A stretch of DNA of 64,000 nucleotides from Methylomonas sp. (GCF_023228165.1 NZ_JALOBS010000002.1:62001-126000), one strand, 5' to 3'. Positions 43,633 to 53,151 are shown, counted from the stretch's first letter. Notes: a model not told the origin generated them from the letters alone. Numbers and translations are program-made.

Positions 43633-44427
43633 ATGCATCCCATGCTTAATATAGCCGTGCGCGCAGCGCGCAATGCCGGCGACCTGATTCAACGCTCCTC
43701 AAATAACATTGAGAAACTCACTATCGATCAAAAAAGCCGTAACGATTACGCGTCGGAAGTCGACCGCATGGCCGAGCAGGAAATAATTAAAGTTATTCGT
43801 ACGGCTTTTCCGGAACACTCGATTCTGGCGGAAGAAAGCGGCGAGCATAAAGGCAACGATTATGTATGGGTCATCGATCCTTTGGACGGTACCACCAATT
43901 TTTTACACGGCTTTCCGCAATATGCCGTATCGATTGCGCTAAAGCTAAAAAACAAGCTGGAAGTCGGCGTGATATACGACCCTCTTCGCGACGAGCTTTT
44001 CACGGCGGAACGCGGCGGCGGCGCCATGCTGAATAATCGGCGTATCCGCGTCACCAAACAGAATAGTATGCGCGGCGCCTTAATTGGCACCGGCTTCCCA
44101 TTTAAAACCATGGAGCATATCGAACCTTATCTCGGCATGTTCCGCGCCATCAGCGCCGATACAGCCGGCATTCGCCGCGCCGGCGCCGCGGCACTGGACA
44201 TGGCCTATGTGGCCTGCGGTCGTCTGGATGCTTACTGGGAAATCGGCGTCAAGGAATGGGACATTGCCGCCGGCGTATTACTAATTCAGGAAGCCGGCGG
44301 GGTAGCCACTGATTTTTCCTTTAACGATAAATACTTACAATCCGGCAACATCATTGTGGGCAATCCGCGCATGCACCAACTGATGTATCACGCCATTGCT
44401 CCGCATGTCTCCGACAAGCTCAAATAA
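43633..44427 (+). CDS. suhB: Inositol-1-monophosphatase family protein SuhB
   Basis: A 264-residue Mg-dependent phosphatase; in E. coli SuhB also binds the rRNA antitermination complex. Metal site residues lie in ILAEESGEHKG and VWVIDPLDGTTNFLHGFP, and the C-terminal motif is WEIGVKEWDIAAGVLLIQEA. It is divergent from trmJ and followed by the mtd genes, with a promoter in between. Confidence 0.95.
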   Translation: MHPMLNIAVRAARNAGDLIQRSSNNIEKLTIDQKSRNDYASEVDRMAEQEIIKVIRTAFPEHSILAEESGEHKGNDYVWVIDPLDGTTNFLHGFPQYAVSIALKLKNKLEVGVIYDPLRDELFTAERGGGAMLNNRRIRVTKQNSMRGALIGTGFPFKTMEHIEPYLGMFRAISADTAGIRRAGAAALDMAYVACGRLDAYWEIGVKEWDIAAGVLLIQEAGGVATDFSFNDKYLQSGNIIVGNPRMHQLMYHAIAPHVSDKLK

Positions 44428-44463
44428 ACCATCGACTGGCATTATTTACCACAAGACCTAAAA

Positions 44464-44493
44464 TTGTTATCGACTTGCCTTTTCTTTTATACT
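44464..44493 (+). promoter_or_regulatory. Putative sigma70 promoter of the mtd genes
   Basis: TTGTTA (44464-44469) and TATACT (44488-44493) are separated by 18 bases. Transcription would begin near 44500 and give a short leader to the first mtd gene (ATG 44524, binding site GAGGAA). Confidence 0.5.
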
Positions 44494-44523
44494 TGAAGGC
44501 TAATCAAATTCTAAGAGGAAATC

Positions 44524-45432
44524 ATGGAAAAACCCTTCATCCTACACATGCTGACTACAGCCAAAAATTTAAGCCCCTTCGACGTCAATATGGCGATGGA
44601 TGCAGGCTGGATTTCAGCAATTCCTTATATCAACGTTGAGCCCAGCGAAGTTCGTGGTTTGGTACAAGATGCGATTTTCTCCCGCAGCCCGAAAGGCTTA
44701 AAACGTACCGCAATTTTCATCGGCGGCCGCGAAACCAAACAAGCCATGGACATGTTGAAACAGGCAAAAAATTCCATGTTTCCTCCGTTTGAAGTATCGG
44801 TATTTGCCGATCCCAGCGGCGCATTCACCACGGCCGCCGGCATGGTGGCTGCCGTTGAAAAAGAACTGACCGACAAATTCGGCACTACTCTGGAAGGCAA
44901 AAACATCCTGGCTCTAGGCGGCACGGGCCCAGTAGGACAGGCAGCGGCGGTCATCGCCGCGCAAGCCGGGGCTCATGTCAGAATCATAGGCAGACAGTTG
45001 GACAAAGCCCAACGAACCGCTCAGCTCTGCAGCGAAGAATTCGGTGACGGCAAAATCACCATTACTGCCGGTGCCGATGCCGACAAAACCGAATACATGC
45101 AAACCGCCGACATCGTTTTTGCTACCGGCGCCGCCGGCATCGAACTACTCAGCGCCGAGTTGATCGCCGCGGCGCCGCAATTGAAAGTAGTTGCGGATGT
45201 TAACGCGGTGCCACCGGCAGGTATTGCCGGCGTGGATGCGTTTGACAGCGGCAAACCGCTGGCCGGCTCCACCAGCGGTGCCGTGGCCATCGGCGCACTG
45301 GCTATCGGCAATATTAAATATCAAGCCCAAAGCCGCTTATTGAAACGTATGCTGGAATGCGACAAGCCTTTGTTCTTGCACTTTGAACATGCTTTTGAAG
45401 TGGCTCGTGAATTTATTAAGTCATCTAACTAA
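44524..45432 (+). CDS. Methylene-tetrahydromethanopterin dehydrogenase, paralogue 1
   Basis: A 302-residue enzyme of the MtdA/MtdB family: dehydrogenates methylene-H4MPT (or methylene-H4F for MtdA) in formaldehyde oxidation. It has SPFDVNMAMDAGWISAIPYI, QDAIFSRSPKG, FADPSGAFTTAAG and the nucleotide fold GGTGPVG (132-138). At the end of the second strand it carries IIGRQLDKAQ (G156, R157); the NADP-specific MtdA has a very similar GR-x-LDKA loop, and the Arg would suit NADP. It is about half identical by eye to its neighbour. Confidence 0.88.
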   Translation: MEKPFILHMLTTAKNLSPFDVNMAMDAGWISAIPYINVEPSEVRGLVQDAIFSRSPKGLKRTAIFIGGRETKQAMDMLKQAKNSMFPPFEVSVFADPSGAFTTAAGMVAAVEKELTDKFGTTLEGKNILALGGTGPVGQAAAVIAAQAGAHVRIIGRQLDKAQRTAQLCSEEFGDGKITITAGADADKTEYMQTADIVFATGAAGIELLSAELIAAAPQLKVVADVNAVPPAGIAGVDAFDSGKPLAGSTSGAVAIGALAIGNIKYQAQSRLLKRMLECDKPLFLHFEHAFEVAREFIKSSN

Positions 45433-45483
45433 CGCGTATCGTAAGCGCGCCAGCATCCGTCAACTATCGAGGATAAGATCAAA

Positions 45484-46389
45484 ATGTCAAAACGCAGCAT
45501 ACTCCATATGTTCGACCCGATGCCAAACAATAGCCCGTTTGACATCAACATGGCACTCGATGCAGGTTTTGATGTACTGATGCCGTATTCCAACGTCAAA
45601 CTGGAAAACATCCAGAATCTGACCCAGGATGCCATATTTTCGCGTAGCCCATCCGGCATCAAAAAAACCGGGATTTTTATTGGCGGCCGCGACATCGGCT
45701 TGGCCATCGATATGCTGCAAGCTACTAAGCCGGCCATGGTGCCGCCATTTGAGGTATCCGTGTTTGCGGATCCCAGCGGCGCTTACACCACGGCCGCAGC
45801 CTTGGTGGCTTGCGTGGAAAAAGCCTTAAAAGAAGTTCACGGCAAAGCGTTAACGGATTGTAAGGCCTTGGTATTCGGCGGCACCGGACCGGTTGGCATT
45901 GCCACCGGCATTATTGCGTCGTTACAGGGCGCGAACACCGTTTTGGTCGATCACCTGTCGGTGGATACCGCAAATGATGCCGCCAAGCAATACAATCGCC
46001 GTTTTAGCGCCAATATGAGCGGTGCTGTCGCCAGAACCGATGCCGACAAAATTGCCTTATTGGCGGATGCCGATATCGTGTTCTGTACCGCCAAGGCCGG
46101 CATCCGCGTATTAAGTGCCGCGGTATTGGCTCAAACCCGGCAATTAAAAGTGGCTGGCGACGTAAACGCGGTTCCGCCCGCCGGGATCGAGGGTATCGCC
46201 GCTAACGATATGGCTGTCCCCATGACACACGCCACCCAATCGCCAAAAGCGGTTGGAGTAGGCGCTCTGGCGGTCGGCAACGTCAAATATAAATTACAGC
46301 ATGAATTGTTAAAATCCATGCTGAAAAGCGATAAGCCTGTCGTTATCGACTTTAGAGAGGCTTTCAGCAAAGCACGCGACTTGGTTTAA
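45484..46389 (+). CDS. mtdB: Methylene-tetrahydromethanopterin dehydrogenase, paralogue 2 (MtdB-like)
   Basis: A 301-residue protein, same fold as paralogue 1: SPFDINMALDAGFDVLMPYS, TQDAIFSRSPSG, FADPSGAYTTAAA and GGTGPVG (132-138). At the cofactor position it has VLVDHLSVDTAND; D156 replaces the Gly-Arg pair and suggests NAD rather than NADP. The opening SKRSILHM and the overall sequence are nearer MtdB of methylotrophs. It lies 51 bases after paralogue 1, with GAGGAT upstream, and ends at a terminator. Confidence 0.9.
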   Translation: MSKRSILHMFDPMPNNSPFDINMALDAGFDVLMPYSNVKLENIQNLTQDAIFSRSPSGIKKTGIFIGGRDIGLAIDMLQATKPAMVPPFEVSVFADPSGAYTTAAALVACVEKALKEVHGKALTDCKALVFGGTGPVGIATGIIASLQGANTVLVDHLSVDTANDAAKQYNRRFSANMSGAVARTDADKIALLADADIVFCTAKAGIRVLSAAVLAQTRQLKVAGDVNAVPPAGIEGIAANDMAVPMTHATQSPKAVGVGALAVGNVKYKLQHELLKSMLKSDKPVVIDFREAFSKARDLV

Positions 46390-46395
46390 TCTATA

Positions 46396-46434
46396 AAAAA
46401 GAGGCCCCGCCCGCTCCGGACGGAGCCTCTTTAA
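46396..46434. terminator. Bidirectional terminator between the mtd genes and uvrY
   Basis: AAAGAGGC pairs with GCCTCTTT around an inner TCCG/CGGA hairpin, with an A-run on one side and T residues on the other. It lies between convergent genes and can serve both. Confidence 0.8.
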
Positions 46435-46436
46435 GT

Positions 46437-47075
46437 TTAAATCGGCTCTGAATAATGATATTTAACCGCCAACCGTGTCAGCTCGACATCGTTTTTTACC
46501 TTTAATTTCGCGTATAAACGATAGCGGTAGGTATTGACGGTTTTATCGCTTAGAGTCAATGCTTCGGCGATCTCCTGAATACCCTTGCCTTTTAGTATCA
46601 TCTGCGCCACTTCCGCTTCACGTTGCGATAATTGCGAAAATGGCGACGATTCTCCACCTTCTATCGATTCAAATACCAAGTTACTGGCCACATCCTGGCA
46701 CAAATAACGCTTCCCGGACATTACCGCCCTAATGGCGCCCACCATTTCACTGACCGGCGAAGCCTTAGAAACGAACCCCTCCACACCAAGCTTTAATAGT
46801 TGTTGCGGGATTGCCCCACCGTTGTGCACGGATAAACCAACAATTTTAACTTTCGGGAAGCGCTGCAAAATTCTCCTGCACGCCTCAAACCCCCCCATGC
46901 CCGGCATATTGACATCCATCAACACCACATCGGGCTGATCAATCTCTATACTTTGCAAAGCTTTTTCACCACAATCACAAACCGCAACGACAGTAATGTC
47001 TTCGAAAGCATTGAGCAATGCTTCGACTCCGCTTCTTATTAACTCGTGATCATCTACCAGCAAAACCTTAATCAT
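46437..47075 (-). CDS. uvrY: GacA/UvrY-type response regulator
   Basis: A 212-residue two-component regulator. The receiver domain has D8-D9, phosphoacceptor D54 (VVLMDVNMPG) and the switch Ser/Lys region LSVH and VSKASP. A LuxR-type helix-turn-helix follows (SQREAEVAQMILKGKGIQEI, SDKTVNTYRYRLYAKLKVKN). It is closest to GacA/UvrY, which drive CsrB-type small RNAs. The partner uvrC, often next to it, is not in this window, and no sensor kinase is near. Start MIKVLLVDD preferred over an ATG three codons earlier. Confidence 0.88.
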   Translation of the reverse strand: MIKVLLVDDHELIRSGVEALLNAFEDITVVAVCDCGEKALQSIEIDQPDVVLMDVNMPGMGGFEACRRILQRFPKVKIVGLSVHNGGAIPQQLLKLGVEGFVSKASPVSEMVGAIRAVMSGKRYLCQDVASNLVFESIEGGESSPFSQLSQREAEVAQMILKGKGIQEIAEALTLSDKTVNTYRYRLYAKLKVKNDVELTRLAVKYHYSEPI

Positions 47076-47246
47076 ATTTTCCAATACCTGACAATGTCAT
47101 CGGCGCCTGCTTCACAAATATAGCCGGATTAAACAAACTCGCTCATGATAGGCTATTTTTACCGTAAAATTAACCCCTGTAAAATTCTCAGTTTACCGCT
47201 TAATCGGTAAAATAGCTGTTTATCGACTCAATAAAACTTCATCAAC

Positions 47247-48956
47247 ATGCGCACATCTCAATTTCCACTCAATACCGTAAAAGAAACCCCTGCCGATGCC
47301 GAAATCGCCAGCCACAAACTCATGATACGCGCGGGCTTAATTCGCAAAATCGCGGCCGGTATCTATACCTGGCTGCCTTTGGGCTTGCGGGTCTTGCGCA
47401 AAGTGGAGCAGATCACCCGTGAAGAAATGAATAAAGCCGGTGCGCTGGAAGTATTAATGCCGGCGCTGCAGCCCGCCGAACTCTGGCAAGAAACCGGCCG
47501 CTGGGAAAAATACGGCCCTGAACTGGCCCGCATGCAAGACCGCCATGCCCGCGAATTTTGCTTGGGACCGACACATGAAGAAATCATTACCGACCTGGCC
47601 CGCAACGAACTGAAAAGCTATAAACAGCTGCCGATTACCTATTACCAAATCCAGACCAAGTTTCGCGACGAAATTCGCCCACGCTTCGGCGTGATGCGTT
47701 CGCGCGAATTTGTCATGAAGGACGCTTATTCCTTCCATTTACATCAGGAGTCGCTACAGCAAACTTACGATGTCATGTATCAAGCCTACACCAACATTTT
47801 TAACCGATTCGGCTTGAAGTTCCGCGCTGTCATCGCCGACTCCGGCGCTATTGGTGGCGCGGTATCGCATGAATTTCACGTATTGGCCGATTCCGGCGAA
47901 GATGCTATCGCATTCTCGGACGCCAGCGACTATGCCGCCAATGTCGAAAAAGCCGAAGCCTTAGCGCCCCAAGGCCAGCGCCCGCAACCTAATCAAGCAT
48001 TCACTTTAGTCGACACCCCAAACCAACACAGCATCGAAGAAGTCAGCCAATTTTTCAATGTCCGCGCCGAGCAATGTTTGAAAACCTTGATCGTGCGCGG
48101 CCAAGACAACAGCTTGGTCGCATTGCTGCTGAGGGGCGACCATGAGTTGAACCCTGTCAAAGCCGAAAAAATGCCCGGCATACTATCGCCGCTACAATTC
48201 GCCAGCGATGAAGAAATTATTGCCGCTTGCGGCTGCAAGCCCGGCTCGATTGGCCCCATCGATTTAAAAATGTCCATCATCGCCGACCGCAGCACCGTTT
48301 TAATGGCCGATTTTATTTGTGGCGCCAATCGGGATGGTAAGCATTATAGCGGCAGCAACTGGCAACGCGATCTACCGCTACCCGAGCAGATAGCCGACTT
48401 ACGCTTGGTTGTTGAAGGCGATGCCAGCCCGGATGGAAAGGGCCAAATCACCATTGCTCGTGGTATAGAGGTCGGCCATATTTTTCAGTTAGGCGACAAA
48501 TACAGCGCGGCCATGAACGCCGCCATCATTAATGAAGCCGGTAAAAATCAAATTATGCTAATGGGTTGCTATGGCATCGGCATTTCTCGCGTGGTTGCCG
48601 CCGCAATCGAGCAAGGCCATGACGAGCGAGGTATTATTTGGCCCAACGAACTGGCACCGTTCCAAGTCGCACTCTGCCCCATGAATATGCATAAGTCCGA
48701 CCGACTGGTAGAAACCGTGGAAAAAATATACCGCGAATTATTAGACGCAGGCATTGAAGTGCTATTGGACGACAGAAAAGTCAGGGCCGGATTCATGTTC
48801 TCCGACATGGAATTGATCGGCATCCCGCACCGAATCGTGATTGGCGACCGCGGGCTTGATAGCGGCACTGTCGAATATCAAGGGCGAACCGACCATGCAA
48901 GTCGGGAAATCCCCTTTTCGGAAATCGTTAATTTCCTAACGAGCAAACTGGCCTGA
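47247..48956 (+). CDS. proS: Prolyl-tRNA synthetase (bacterial type)
   Basis: A 569-residue class II synthetase with the INS editing domain inserted between motifs 2 and 3. It has MRTSQFPLNTVKETPADAEI, the motif 2 region QTKFRDEIRPRFGVMRSREF, the proofreading insert (about 230-390) and GCYGIGISRVVAAAIEQ in motif 3. Length is normal. It is followed by a strong terminator and the convergent rubredoxin gene. Confidence 0.97.
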   Translation: MRTSQFPLNTVKETPADAEIASHKLMIRAGLIRKIAAGIYTWLPLGLRVLRKVEQITREEMNKAGALEVLMPALQPAELWQETGRWEKYGPELARMQDRHAREFCLGPTHEEIITDLARNELKSYKQLPITYYQIQTKFRDEIRPRFGVMRSREFVMKDAYSFHLHQESLQQTYDVMYQAYTNIFNRFGLKFRAVIADSGAIGGAVSHEFHVLADSGEDAIAFSDASDYAANVEKAEALAPQGQRPQPNQAFTLVDTPNQHSIEEVSQFFNVRAEQCLKTLIVRGQDNSLVALLLRGDHELNPVKAEKMPGILSPLQFASDEEIIAACGCKPGSIGPIDLKMSIIADRSTVLMADFICGANRDGKHYSGSNWQRDLPLPEQIADLRLVVEGDASPDGKGQITIARGIEVGHIFQLGDKYSAAMNAAIINEAGKNQIMLMGCYGIGISRVVAAAIEQGHDERGIIWPNELAPFQVALCPMNMHKSDRLVETVEKIYRELLDAGIEVLLDDRKVRAGFMFSDMELIGIPHRIVIGDRGLDSGTVEYQGRTDHASREIPFSEIVNFLTSKLA

Positions 48957-48966
48957 ACTTTTAACC

Positions 48967-49001
48967 AAAAAGAAAGGGTGCCGAAGCACCCTTTCTTTTT
49001 T
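48967..49001. terminator. Bidirectional terminator between proS and rubredoxin
   Basis: GAAAGGGTGC and GCACCCTTTC form a perfect stem with the tetraloop CGAA, flanked by an A-run and a T-run. It serves proS on the plus strand and the rubredoxin gene on the minus strand. Confidence 0.93.
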
Positions 49002-49024
49002 CGCGCATGGTTAGCTAAATTAGC

Positions 49025-49195
49025 TTAACGCATTAAGGTAAACATGGATTTTACCGCGCCACATTTTGGGCACCCCCAATCTTCAGGCAAGTCTTCCCAA
49101 CGAGTCCCCGGCGCGACCCCATTGCGAGGATCACCTAATTCCTCGTCATAAATGTGACCACAGGTTTTACATTTATACTTTCTGAATTCAGCCAT
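49025..49195 (-). CDS. Rubredoxin
   Basis: A 56-residue electron carrier: MAEFRKYKCKTCGHIYDEEL then GDPRNGVAPGTRWEDLPEDW and GCPKCGAVKS. Cysteines C9, C12, C42 and C45 bind one iron. GGAGAAATAA precedes the ATG. Rubredoxins pass electrons to alkane hydroxylases or oxygen- and peroxide-reducing enzymes; the partner is not in the window. Confidence 0.96.
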   Translation of the reverse strand: MAEFRKYKCKTCGHIYDEELGDPRNGVAPGTRWEDLPEDWGCPKCGAVKSMFTLMR

Positions 49196-49480
49196 TTATT
49201 TCTCCTAGTTTATATGATGGATACCAATGAACAGCCGAGATTGTAGCCAAGAGACCGTCAAAAAAAAACCACGAATATTTTGGCATTTCCCCTGTCCGTC
49301 TCAATCCTTATTAGCGGATGAACATTAATCAGTCACACAATTTTAATCCAATCTTAAGCATAAGCTTACATTTGCTGTAAAAAATATAGTCTAAAATTGT
49401 TTCGAAACTTAAATTTAGCCACAATCCGCAACAATAAATTTAAGCCACGGACTATTTCCAATACCTTATGGAGTTTTACA

Positions 49481-50233
49481 TTGGTTTCCGAAAAGCAAAC
49501 TTTTGATAACTGTTTTGAGGTTTTCCTGGCGGATACGCCGGAAAGCAAGCAAATTCACTACAACCTCAGATATCAAGTCTATTGCGAGGAAATGGGCTTT
49601 GAAGACAAAACGCTCTACCCTGATGAGATGGAGTCCGATGAATGGGATGATAACGCCGTTCATTTTTTAGTCCGCCATAAAATCACTGGTCATTGGCTAG
49701 GGGGATTGCGCTTGGTTTTTAACCATAACAACAAACTGCCATTTGAGCAGCATAGCTCGTCTCATAGGCGTATAAGTCCGGAAACACGCAAAGTATCGGT
49801 GGAAATGTCCAGGCTATGCGTCATCAAGGAAGCCAGACGCTTTTCTTCCAAACGCTTCGCGCCTTACGGCTTGCCCGACCAAGAAATCGCTGCGGAAAAC
49901 GACAAAGTCAGATCTTTTTATAATTTCAAAAATCAAACCCGCAGCATGATATGGGGATTATTTAAAGCAGCTGTTGACTACTCGGCAGAGAATAAATTGG
50001 ATTATTGGTATTTTATTGTTGCGCCGGCGCTAGCATGCTTCATAAGACGGGAAGGTTTTGAACTGTCGCAAATTGGAGCACCCTGCGACCACAAAGGCGT
50101 GCGCACACCTTACGAGATATCGGTTAAAAACATTCTGCAAAATCCCTTATGGTTAACCGATTATAAAAACGACTTTGCTCGCTACTCCCAGGTATTCAAG
50201 CAACAGGCTGAGGGTCAGCTAAACACGGCTTAA
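49481..50233 (+). CDS. PEP-CTERM/exosortase system-associated acyltransferase
   Basis: A 250-residue GNAT-type protein resembling the TIGR03694 family, itself a distant relative of autoinducer synthases. It has YNLRYQVYCEEMGFEDKTLY, then GGLRLVFNHNNKLPFEQHSS, and VSVEMSRLCVIKEARRFSSK. The start is probably TTG at 49481, with GGAG seven bases upstream; a longer frame from ATG 49397 exists but lacks a binding site. Family members occur with exosortase and PEP-CTERM genes, none of which is seen here. The product of its reaction is unknown. Confidence 0.8.
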   Translation: MVSEKQTFDNCFEVFLADTPESKQIHYNLRYQVYCEEMGFEDKTLYPDEMESDEWDDNAVHFLVRHKITGHWLGGLRLVFNHNNKLPFEQHSSSHRRISPETRKVSVEMSRLCVIKEARRFSSKRFAPYGLPDQEIAAENDKVRSFYNFKNQTRSMIWGLFKAAVDYSAENKLDYWYFIVAPALACFIRREGFELSQIGAPCDHKGVRTPYEISVKNILQNPLWLTDYKNDFARYSQVFKQQAEGQLNTA

Positions 50234-50254
50234 CAAGATAACCGATAGACCGAC

Positions 50255-52198
50255 TTAATTAATCATTACCACGCCGCCTTTAACGGTTAGCATTGCATCA
50301 CCGCTAACCGTGGTGGTGAGGCCTTTAAGATCGGTTGTGGTTTGCCCTTCAATTTTAATCATCAAGCCTTTGATTGTTACGCCGGTTTGATCGATTTTCA
50401 CACTATTCTGGCCGACTTTTAGCTCAATCGACTGCATGGCTTCTTCGGTGATTTTACCTGTGTCTACCTTCACCGAGCGGTTGCCCATTCCTACTGTAAT
50501 TTCATCATTACCCTGTTTGATTTCGGCCGTTCTATTACCCATTTTGACAGTGAGCAAATCATTGCCCTGATCTAGAGTTACCGTTCGATCATTGTAAATG
50601 TCGACCTTCTGGTCACCGGGATCTTTTTTGTCAAAGCCGATGGTATGAACATCATCGTTTTCTACCACCCGGGTAAAGTTCTTTTCGGCATGCATGTACA
50701 GCTCTTCATCGCCTTTTTTGTCTTCAAACCGAATTTCATTGAAATTATCGGACGAGCCGTCTTTGCTGCTGCGCGACTTTATCCCGCTTTGCGTTTTGTT
50801 GGCATCCAGATCGTAAGGCGGCATTTGGTCCGCATTATAGACCCGCCCGGTCACGATGGGCCGATCCGGATTCCCCTCCAGAAAATCCACAATCACTTCC
50901 TGCCCGATGCGCGGGATATGGATGGCACCCCAATTTTTGCCCGCCCACACTTGGGCAACCCGTACCCAACAGGAGCTGTTTTCGTCGTTTTTACCCTCGC
51001 GGTCCCAATGAAACTGGACTTTGACGCGACCGTACTTATCGGTGGTAATTTCGTCGCCGGATTTCCCCACCACAATAGCGGTCTGCACGCCTTGCACAAT
51101 CGGTATACGACTGACTCTTGGCGCCCGGTAATTGAATTTACTGCTGATGACCGTATACAGGCACTGATAAGGCTCCAGGCAATCGGCAATGCCAAACGAT
51201 TCGTAACCGTTGTTTTGCAGCTGGATTTGAGTGGAAACAGCGATATATTCCTGGTTTTGGTCTTTGCGCGGAAACTCGATCAGGTCGAATTTATTCCCTG
51301 CCGCCAGACTGCGCGTATTGCCGGAGGCGGACATATACTCAAACCCGGCCCGCATCTCCTGCATTCTGACTTTGGCGTAATGATCCCCATCCGCCGTTTT
51401 GATGTAATTCCCGGGATAGTCATAAACCTCTTTACTATCTTCTTCATGTCCGCCGGGATCATTAGAGGTCGTTTTCAATTCGGCTTTCGGCTTCTCAAAA
51501 TCAAAATCATCATGTTCATAAACCCCACTTTGGATTTCTTCGCTGACACGCCACTCAAAAATATGTTCTTCATTGCGGCGGCCTTGATTTTCGGGCGGTA
51601 AATAACGAATTTTCTGCTTGGCCGGTTGCGCATGACCGGAACTGTCATCGCACAGCACCATGGTATGCTGACTATCGGTATGCTTAAAATAATAATAAAT
51701 ACCCTCAGCCTCCATCAGGCGGCTGATAAAATTAAAATCGCTTTCCCGATATTGCACGCAATATTCACGCGGCTCATAGCTGCCGGCCAACTTATTCTCT
51801 AAATCGGTGTATCCGTGCTCGGCCAGCAGCTTTTTTACGATATCCGGAACCGACAAATTGGAAAAAATTCTGCAATTACTGGTTCTGGACAACAGCCAAG
51901 CTTTAGGTCGCAGGGTCGCCCGGTAATAATACAAGCGGCCCAGCATGCCAAACAAACTGATACGCGTCACGACATCATGTAAAGAGCGATGCTTACCGTC
52001 CGGCAACAACAGTTTGACTGTGGTACTTTTGCCCAGCAAAGCCTTTAAATCGATATCGTTTTTTTCGCTGAGCAACTCCAGCTCATATTCAAATAACTGA
52101 CTCAAATGCTCGGTGCCGGTCATTCGATATAACAGCAAATCAGTCTCACCCAACGGGGTGGTTACCGAAGCTATCCGATCACTTTGAGATAGAGCCAT
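50255..52198 (-). CDS. vgrG: Type VI secretion spike protein VgrG
   Basis: A 647-residue spike protein: a gp27-like N-terminal part (TPLGETDLLLYRMTGTEHLS; YCVQYRESDFNFISRLMEAE), a gp5 OB domain (KYGRVKVQFHWDREGKNDEN; WVRVAQVWAGKNWGAIHIPR), then a repetitive C-terminal beta-helix (GNRTAEIKQGNDEITVGMGN) that ends MLTVKGGVVMIN with no effector extension. It lies downstream of the PAAR gene by 53 bases. No other tss structural genes are in the window, so this is an orphan vgrG locus. Confidence 0.95.
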   Translation of the reverse strand: MALSQSDRIASVTTPLGETDLLLYRMTGTEHLSQLFEYELELLSEKNDIDLKALLGKSTTVKLLLPDGKHRSLHDVVTRISLFGMLGRLYYYRATLRPKAWLLSRTSNCRIFSNLSVPDIVKKLLAEHGYTDLENKLAGSYEPREYCVQYRESDFNFISRLMEAEGIYYYFKHTDSQHTMVLCDDSSGHAQPAKQKIRYLPPENQGRRNEEHIFEWRVSEEIQSGVYEHDDFDFEKPKAELKTTSNDPGGHEEDSKEVYDYPGNYIKTADGDHYAKVRMQEMRAGFEYMSASGNTRSLAAGNKFDLIEFPRKDQNQEYIAVSTQIQLQNNGYESFGIADCLEPYQCLYTVISSKFNYRAPRVSRIPIVQGVQTAIVVGKSGDEITTDKYGRVKVQFHWDREGKNDENSSCWVRVAQVWAGKNWGAIHIPRIGQEVIVDFLEGNPDRPIVTGRVYNADQMPPYDLDANKTQSGIKSRSSKDGSSDNFNEIRFEDKKGDEELYMHAEKNFTRVVENDDVHTIGFDKKDPGDQKVDIYNDRTVTLDQGNDLLTVKMGNRTAEIKQGNDEITVGMGNRSVKVDTGKITEEAMQSIELKVGQNSVKIDQTGVTIKGLMIKIEGQTTTDLKGLTTTVSGDAMLTVKGGVVMIN

Positions 52199-52251
52199 GA
52201 TTGAAATCCTATAGTCCGCATATCATTTGTGTAACATTTTCAGCCAAAAGG

Positions 52252-52545
52252 TCAGCCGCCTATCAAAACCGTCGGGCAACCCAGCACGATCACTCCGCCA
52301 TGAGCGGTCTGATCGCCCATTCTGGCCGCCGGCATTTTACCGATCAAAACCGTTGCCGACCCTTTCACTATTGAATCCGGCGGACCAACGCACACCGCCA
52401 TATCGCCAACCCGAGCGGCCGGCATTTTACCTATCAGGGTAGTCACCGCGCCCGGCGGTAAAATAGGGCCTCCGACATGCGGCACAGGCCCGGTAAACAT
52501 CGGACATACGTGCATATCGGTAATTCTCGAAGCCGGTTGACCCAT
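52252..52545 (-). CDS. PAAR domain protein
   Basis: A 97-residue PAAR protein that caps the VgrG spike tip. It shows the repeating PAAR motifs: ITDMHVCPMFTGPVPHVGGP, VTTLIGKMPAARVGDMAVCV, TVLIGKMPAARMGDQTAHGG. No C-terminal toxin domain is attached. It is located between vgrG and the DUF6931 gene in one operon. Confidence 0.94.
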   Translation of the reverse strand: MGQPASRITDMHVCPMFTGPVPHVGGPILPPGAVTTLIGKMPAARVGDMAVCVGPPDSIVKGSATVLIGKMPAARMGDQTAHGGVIVLGCPTVLIGG

Positions 52546-52560
52546 CGCTATCTACTCCAG

Positions 52561-53151
52561 TTAACCTTGCCAAAGCCGTCCATTACCACCATTGGCAATG
52601 TCGATGCCCTGTTCCAAAAAAAACAGGTATTTATCATTGGCCCTTTCCGGCTGGCTTTGCACCGCCGCCAACATAACCGCGCCAGCGACTGCCTTGGCAG
52701 TCAAATTGTCCGCGGGCGGTACCGCCGGAACATTTTCCGGCGCCATACTGCCTTCACTCCAGAACGCCCCCATTCCCGCCCAAGCGGCGGGATTTTCGAA
52801 CGACGCAGCCTCGGCGCTGTTAAAGGCTTGGCGCCGATTGGTTTCCGTGGGCTTATAGACCCATGCTTCGGCCGCTTCCACGGCTTGCGCAAGCTTTGGT
52901 TCGGGTTTTTCCAGCATGCAACTGCGAGCACTCAGGCATGCCCACCAAACCGCCTCCCGTTTTGGTAATGCCCTGGCCAAAAAACGCACGGCATCAGGGT
53001 ACATTTTTTGCTTGATCAAGCTCTGCAAAAAATCCAATGGTGATGGATCGGAAGCCAGACCGGTCCGAGCCTGTTGATCCAGCTCAATATCCTGGCAAAT
53101 GAGCGCCGCTTTCGGGACTAAAATCTTATTTAATGACACCAAATCAGCCAT
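52561..53151 (-). CDS. DUF6931-like protein linked to PAAR/VgrG
   Basis: A 196-residue, mainly helical protein with FLQSLIKQKMYPDAVRFLAR, PKREAVWWACLSARSC and AKAVAGAVMLAAVQSQPERA. It resembles DUF6931 proteins often placed beside PAAR and VgrG genes. An adaptor or cargo-loading role is an inference from position. No catalytic motif is seen. The spacing to PAAR is 15 bases. Confidence 0.68.
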   Translation of the reverse strand: MADLVSLNKILVPKAALICQDIELDQQARTGLASDPSPLDFLQSLIKQKMYPDAVRFLARALPKREAVWWACLSARSCMLEKPEPKLAQAVEAAEAWVYKPTETNRRQAFNSAEAASFENPAAWAGMGAFWSEGSMAPENVPAVPPADNLTAKAVAGAVMLAAVQSQPERANDKYLFFLEQGIDIANGGNGRLWQG

